In this document: in pieces, positions 60,395-64,000 of the stretch | How the letters are laid out: each line of letters opens with the position of its first letter | Numbering within the stretch: the stretch's first letter is position 1 | Assembly (NCBI GenBank): GCA_009929315.1 | Contig: SAAS01000006.1 | Span: forward strand, 62,001-126,000 | Origin: Clostridia bacterium | GTDB taxonomy: Bacteria > Bacillota > Clostridia > Oscillospirales > Oscillospiraceae | DNA length: 64,000 nucleotides | Direction: 5' to 3' | Position numbers and translations under genes: made by a program | The notes under the pieces: model-generated | What the model saw: only the letters and a program-made list of their open reading frames with translations | The model's database searches: none | What the model was told of the DNA's origin: nothing

Positions 60395-60616
60395 CAGATG
60401 TTTCACTCAGCGGAAAAGCAGGGAATTGTGGGTAAATAGCCGCACTAATCCGGAAACTGTAACACTTCTTACAAATTGCCTGTAAACAACACAAGTCCGC
60501 AAACCCTTGGAATTCCTAAGGATTTGCGGACTTTTTGTGGCAGGGGCAGAAGGGATCGAACCCTCGGCCTACGGTTTTGGAGGTCCACACGATTGAACCG
60601 CTAGAGCTTGATAACA
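60395..60616. repeat. Direct repeat, copy 2 (~222 bp, with tRNA-Trp 3' fragment)
   Basis: Same order as copy 1, 6.27 kb downstream: coding-like end (CFTQRKSRELWVNSRTNPE...), hairpin AAGTCCGCAAACCC...GGATTTGCGGACTTTTT (60493-60536), then the minus-strand tRNA-like piece. Similarity stops at GCTTGATAACA. The tRNA part is better preserved than in copy 1. Confidence 0.75.
60538..60600 (-). pseudogene. tRNA-Trp 3' half fragment, copy 2
   Basis: Minus strand ...CTCCAAAACCGT...GAGGGTTCGATCCCTTC TGCCCCTGCCA-type: anticodon CCA, 17-nt T-arm that folds, 3' acceptor strand TGCCCCT, G, CCA. The 5' half, expected AGGGGCA and a matching D-arm and anticodon stem, is replaced by other sequence. So a 3' fragment as left by integrative-element att sites, followed by a terminator. 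Confidence 0.65.
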
Positions 60617-60894
60617 CTGGGAATTTTGCGGTTTTTAGCGTTTTTAGATGCAAATAGATGCTTCGAAAAAACTACTGATAATTCAGGGTTTTTGCGGCAA
60701 GACGAAATGAAGTCAGCAAAAAGACCGTAGGTCGTAATTTCAATGTTTTTGCGATTCCAATTCCACCAAATTGATGGTCTTTAAATTTCATTTGACAATT
60801 TCGACAATATAATCTGCGTTGTTGAGTTTTTTCAGTTTGGCTATTTTCTAGCGCAAGATGCACGAAGATGCAGTTGGAGCCAAACTTTCTTTCG

Positions 60895-61065
60895 TCATGC
60901 TGGTTTTTCAATGTCTTTGACAAAGCGATTTTTTGCATTAAATGCGTTTTTTCTTCTTTTGCTATGAACCTCAAGCTGCGCAATCCATTCATTTCGCAAA
61001 GGTTCGCCATTTTTGTCTGTGCGCCTGTAAATAGTTCCTTCACCGTTTGCGCGCCGTTCCGCCAT
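60895..61065 (-). pseudogene. Tyrosine recombinase (phage integrase) N-terminal stub
   Basis: From the ATG at 61065 the minus strand reads MAERRANGEGTIYRRTDKNG and then EPLRNEWIAQLEVHSKRRK, the standard start of phage/ICE-type tyrosine integrases (R-x-NGEG-[ST]-IYxR), but stops at TGA 60895 after 56 codons. The SAM-like and catalytic domains are absent. It lies next to the tRNA-Trp fragment, where such genes usually sit. Confidence 0.6.
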
Positions 61066-61257
61066 AACATCACCTCAACGGATACTATACCGATAAAGTG
61101 TGGTAAGTCAAGTTAATAGTAAGTATAGTTGTTTTTCGAAGAGTTTGTTTATTTAGCCGCTTTTTTGGCTTTTCGTTTACCGTAAATTAAAACGATTTGC
61201 ATCTGCCAAAATATCTATAAAAAGAAAAACTTGCTTATTACAACAGCTTCAAGATAC

Positions 61258-61303
61258 AAAGAACCCCTTAATTCGAAATATATTTCGAATTAAGGGGTTC
61301 TTT
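61258..61303. terminator. 46-nt perfect palindrome after lysR (bidirectional terminator)
   Basis: AAAGAACCCCTTAATTCGAA pairs perfectly with its mirror TTCGAATTAAGGGGTTCTTT. On both sides a short T tract follows. It lies 10 nt beyond the lysR stop. Confidence 0.75.
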
Positions 61304-61313
61304 CAATGTTTCA

Positions 61314-62237
61314 TCAGGTGTGGGGCAAGTCAATCGCGTTCTGAACGTCTTTTTCTCGATTTTCAAAAAATGCTTGAATGAAGCTTACAAACTCCTCACC
61401 ATTTGGGGAAAAAATATTGGTGTTGTAGCTCAGCCCAAAGTAACCGTTGTTGTACTCGGACTCTAGCGGGCGGCAATAAGCTTTAAGAAACGGGTTTAAT
61501 ACTACGTATGAACGGCCTAAAATCGAATAGCCCACACCTTCAGTCACCATTTTCATCAAAAGGTTTGAGTCGTTAGTTTCGCAGACAATATTTGGGACAA
61601 AGTTATACTTCTGGGTAATAGCCTCCAGGCAATTTCTTACTCCAGAGCCAGGGAGCGGAGCAACCATCGGTTCACTAGACAAATCCGTCACAGTCACCGA
61701 CGTCTTGTCAAGCAACTTGTGTCCTGGAGGAAATAAAACAGTTGCGTATTCATGGTATACAACTTCTGTTTTTATCCCTCTTGAAGGGTCTTCTGGAAGC
61801 GGTGGGCATGACAACGCAAAATTTGCCTCACCCGAAATTAGCTTTCTTATTTGTTCATTTCTTGAGCAATATGCCACAGAAATTTTGTTGTTTGGATATA
61901 GACTTCTGTAACACATCATTATATCGGAAAAATAGCCTTGTGAGTCTGCGATAAACACTGTATTTCGCTGATAACGTTCCAATACCTGTTCCATTTCTGA
62001 ATAAATTCCATCAAAATCGTTTACCAGTTTTTTGGCCATTCCATAAAGAGCCTCGCCATATTGATTGAGTTTGATACTACGTCCGATATTGTTAAAAAGT
62101 AAAACACCAAGTTCACTTTCAAGTCCTCGTATCACACGAGTCAAGAATGGTTGAGCAACTCCAAGCTGATTTGCTGCCTTTGTTACATGTTCAAGCTCAG
62201 CTGTAACGCAGAAGTATTTTAAATCACGAATTTCCAT
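61314..62237 (-). CDS. LysR-family transcriptional regulator
   Basis: 307 aa. N-terminal winged helix (DLKYFCVTAELEHVTKAANQ, QLGVAQPFLTRVIRGLESEL), then the periplasmic-binding-like effector domain. It is divergent from the acyl-CoA dehydrogenase gene, the usual LysR arrangement, with a 15-bp inverted repeat between. It should respond to a substrate or CoA-thioester of that enzyme. AAGGAGG lies 6-8 nt before the ATG. Base use is more AT-rich than in the central part of the window. Confidence 0.93.
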   Translation of the reverse strand: MEIRDLKYFCVTAELEHVTKAANQLGVAQPFLTRVIRGLESELGVLLFNNIGRSIKLNQYGEALYGMAKKLVNDFDGIYSEMEQVLERYQRNTVFIADSQGYFSDIMMCYRSLYPNNKISVAYCSRNEQIRKLISGEANFALSCPPLPEDPSRGIKTEVVYHEYATVLFPPGHKLLDKTSVTVTDLSSEPMVAPLPGSGVRNCLEAITQKYNFVPNIVCETNDSNLLMKMVTEGVGYSILGRSYVVLNPFLKAYCRPLESEYNNGYFGLSYNTNIFSPNGEEFVSFIQAFFENREKDVQNAIDLPHT

Positions 62238-62308
62238 TTTATACCTCCTTTTTTCAGCTACATCTAAATCAATTATATCTTAAGATATTTTTTTTTCAAG
62301 TAGTCACT

Positions 62309-62345
62309 AATTATGTTTGATTATATATATTAATCAAACATAATT
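62309..62345. promoter_or_regulatory. 15-bp inverted repeat, candidate LysR operator
   Basis: AATTATGTTTGATTA and TAATCAAACATAATT are perfect complements with a 7-nt AT spacer (37 nt overall). It contains the T-N11-A type symmetry of LysR sites and lies 72 nt upstream of the lysR ATG and 263 nt before the dehydrogenase. The remaining region (62238-62607) is very AT-rich, with several possible -10 boxes; no RNA gene is seen. Confidence 0.7.
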
Positions 62346-62607
62346 ACGCATTATTTGTGCAAAGTGTAACGTTACTTCATGTTGTTCTTATGGAATAATC
62401 TATAATTTAGTTGTATATGCTTATAATTCATGTTTATATATGCTAATCGTATTGTAGATTATGTGCACATGACAAACAATATATTATTATTATTTGTTTA
62501 ATGTGTTAGTATGTAACCGTAGATAATAAATTTTAAATTATTAAGTCGAATAGCAAATCGCCATAAAAGAAAAGCAAACAGATAATATTATATATGGAGG
62601 CATAAAA

Positions 62608-64000
62608 ATGGCAAAGAGAAAAACGGTGTTAATAAATCCAAAAAACTACGACTATTCGTTGTTTGACGAAAGCACAAAAAAGGCTTTTGCGGAAACCATC
62701 TCATTTATGGAACAGAAGGGAAACGCGGAAATCCGCAAGGACTCACTGGCAAAGACATGGGCTCACGACTTTAATGAATATCAGGGAGAGCATGGAATAT
62801 ATGCCACCTTGCTTACAGCAAAGGGATATGGAGACAACCCTGAATCTCGTTTTGACCTTTTCAGAATTTGCCCTTACAGCGAACTGCTTGGCTTCTATTC
62901 CGGCGCTTACCAGTACACCTATCAAGTATCCATTCTCGGTGTCAGCCCTGTTTGGATGGGAGACAACGAAGAACAGAAGCAGGATCTTGCAAAACTTTTA
63001 CAAGAAGGAAATGTCTTTGCTTTCGGTATGTCCGAAAAGAAGCCAGGAGCTGACCTCTATTCAAATGCTGCAACTTTAAGACCTGTTGGTGATGGTACTT
63101 ATGTTGCAAACGGAAACAAGTATTATATAGGAAATGCTAACTTTGCACCTAAAATCCCTACGCTTGGTAAGAATGAGGAAACGGGCGAGTGGTGCTTTTG
63201 GGTTGTGGACCGCAACAACCGTCACTATAACTATGTTAAGGACATTGACACGAAGCTGTCAGGTCTCTGCACACTTGGTGAGTATGAAATGATCGAATAC
63301 CCGATAACAAAGGCCGAAATTCTCAAGGAAGGTGATGGCGCCTTTGCCGATGGCCTTTCCACCGTCAATATAGGAAAGTTTACCTGCGGCTGGTCCGAGC
63401 TGGGTATTGTTTCCCATGCACTTTACGAAGCCGTCACCCATGCAAACCGCAGAATTCTTTATGGACACAAGGTTACCGAAGTATTCCCGCACATTCGCAG
63501 CTTCCTCTCCGAATCCTATTGCCGTGCAAACGCAATGAAGCTCTATTCACTGCGTGCAATGGACTATTTCCGTATGATGTCTTCAGAGGACCGCAGATAT
63601 CTGCTGTTCAACCCCATTATCAAAAACAAGGTTACGCGTGAGGGCGATAAGGTTATGAACCTCATTATGGACGTTGTCTGCGCAAAGGGTTACGAAACCG
63701 ACACATACATGAGCGAGGCAATGCTTAGTGCTGGCATGTACACACGTCTAGAGGGTACCGCACACGTTAACATGGCTCTCGTAATGAAGTTTATGAAAAA
63801 TTATTTTTTCAGCGAGAAGGAATACCCGGAGTTCGGAATCGTATCTGAAGCGAAAGATGACAGCAATATTTTTTCTCAGACAATGGGCGGACTTTCTAAG
63901 GTTGAATTCCCCAACTATGAGAAGGCTTATAAGGGCATTGATATTTCCAATGTTAAGCTTTTCAAGCAGCAGATCGATCTTTTCCGCGAGCTTCTTATGA
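62608..64000 (+). CDS. Acyl-CoA dehydrogenase family protein (3' end cut by window edge)
   Basis: 464 codons are visible from the ATG at 62608 (GGAGG 7 nt upstream). FAFGMSEKKPGADLYSNAAT is the flavin/substrate loop of acyl-CoA dehydrogenases and GRIxxHKVTEVF-like RILYGHKVTEVFPHIRSF the later helix; the base Glu is probably in TRLEGTAHVNM. Early residues ~60-120 are atypical, so it may belong to a specialised clostridial branch acting on an unusual acyl-CoA. LysR next door probably controls it. The reading frame continues beyond 64000. Confidence 0.85.
   Translation, partial: MAKRKTVLINPKNYDYSLFDESTKKAFAETISFMEQKGNAEIRKDSLAKTWAHDFNEYQGEHGIYATLLTAKGYGDNPESRFDLFRICPYSELLGFYSGAYQYTYQVSILGVSPVWMGDNEEQKQDLAKLLQEGNVFAFGMSEKKPGADLYSNAATLRPVGDGTYVANGNKYYIGNANFAPKIPTLGKNEETGEWCFWVVDRNNRHYNYVKDIDTKLSGLCTLGEYEMIEYPITKAEILKEGDGAFADGLSTVNIGKFTCGWSELGIVSHALYEAVTHANRRILYGHKVTEVFPHIRSFLSESYCRANAMKLYSLRAMDYFRMMSSEDRRYLLFNPIIKNKVTREGDKVMNLIMDVVCAKGYETDTYMSEAMLSAGMYTRLEGTAHVNMALVMKFMKNYFFSEKEYPEFGIVSEAKDDSNIFSQTMGGLSKVEFPNYEKAYKGIDISNVKLFKQQIDLFRELLM

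Larger units (their letters stand above)
60130..61313. other. Intergenic stretch of remnants: repeat copy 2, tRNA-Trp fragment, integrase stub
   Basis: 1184 nt without an intact gene. It holds possible coding debris at 60250-60320 (ending EEWRI), the repeat (60395-60616), the integrase stub (60895-61065), and the lysR terminator palindrome (61258-61303). 61080-61250 is AT-rich and shows nothing further. Confidence 0.55.

Noticed and set aside
60538..60616. Functional tRNA-Trp gene
   Set aside because: 5' acceptor strand, D-arm and anticodon stem partner are missing, so it can only be a 3' fragment.
60672..61073. 133-aa minus-strand frame
   Set aside because: Frame-shifted shadow of the integrase stub; the integrase signature is in the neighbouring frame.

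Overview
The window looks like a chromosomal contig from a spore-forming, strictly anaerobic Clostridia-type Firmicute, probably Oscillospirales-like, possibly a metagenome bin. The support is dipicolinate synthase (dpaAB), a sigma-G fragment and a YlmC/YmxH sporulation gene, an Rnf complex gene, formate-THF ligase, pyruvate carboxylase, 2-hydroxyacyl-CoA dehydratase, strong AGGAGG-type ribosome binding sites and TTGNNN-17-TATAAT promoters. No complete rRNA or tRNA gene was seen.

Layout. 1-11 kb: the start of rnfC diverges from apbE; then come PAP2, acyltransferase, YgjP-like peptidase, two redox flavoproteins, fhs, GtrA, an AI-2E-type permease, asparaginase and a MATE exporter. 11.3-14.3 kb: a small ORF, a large serine recombinase, a hairpin-repeat tract and a 5'-truncated sigG followed by ymxH. 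14.6-20.2 kb: pyc, rpsB, tsf. 20.2-30.6 kb: lipid kinase, dpaBA, an XRE regulator with an ABC-2 exporter, a membrane-anchored phosphoesterase, a DUF2156-GNAT fusion and two surface proteins. 30.7-40 kb: split transketolase, malic enzyme, and a CoA-transferase/activase/dehydratase operon behind a -24/-12 promoter with its own sigma-54 activator. 40.2-47 kb: molybdenum block (moeA, moeA-PBP, HTH-TOBE regulator, modABC). 47.3-54 kb: a stalk-domain glycosidase-like protein and a 1656-aa protein that joins a cytoplasmic DUF4062/STAND NTPase half to a surface LRR/FN3/SLH half. 54-61 kb: a solute-binding protein, an HD-GYP response regulator and a hybrid kinase lie between two ~223-bp direct repeats carrying tRNA-Trp 3' fragments, with a tyrosine-integrase stub alongside. 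61.3-64 kb: divergent LysR regulator and acyl-CoA dehydrogenase, the latter cut by the window end.

How the parts fit. Rnf, ApbE, the flavoproteins, Fhs, pyruvate carboxylase, malic enzyme and the dehydratase operon suit fermentation of amino or hydroxy acids with ferredoxin-linked energy conservation. The molybdenum block would import molybdate and insert it into cofactor for enzymes outside the window.

Most unusual: (1) sigG lacks its N-terminal half and its break lies just after a serine recombinase, which recalls skin-type interruption of sigK but in sigG; (2) the DUF4062-STAND/LRR-SLH chimera; (3) the tRNA-Trp-fragment direct repeats around a sensory cassette; (4) several long perfect inverted repeats at promoters (pyc, mod, lysR/acyl-CoA dehydrogenase). 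Points 1 and 2 could also be assembly artefacts, and the sequence alone cannot decide.
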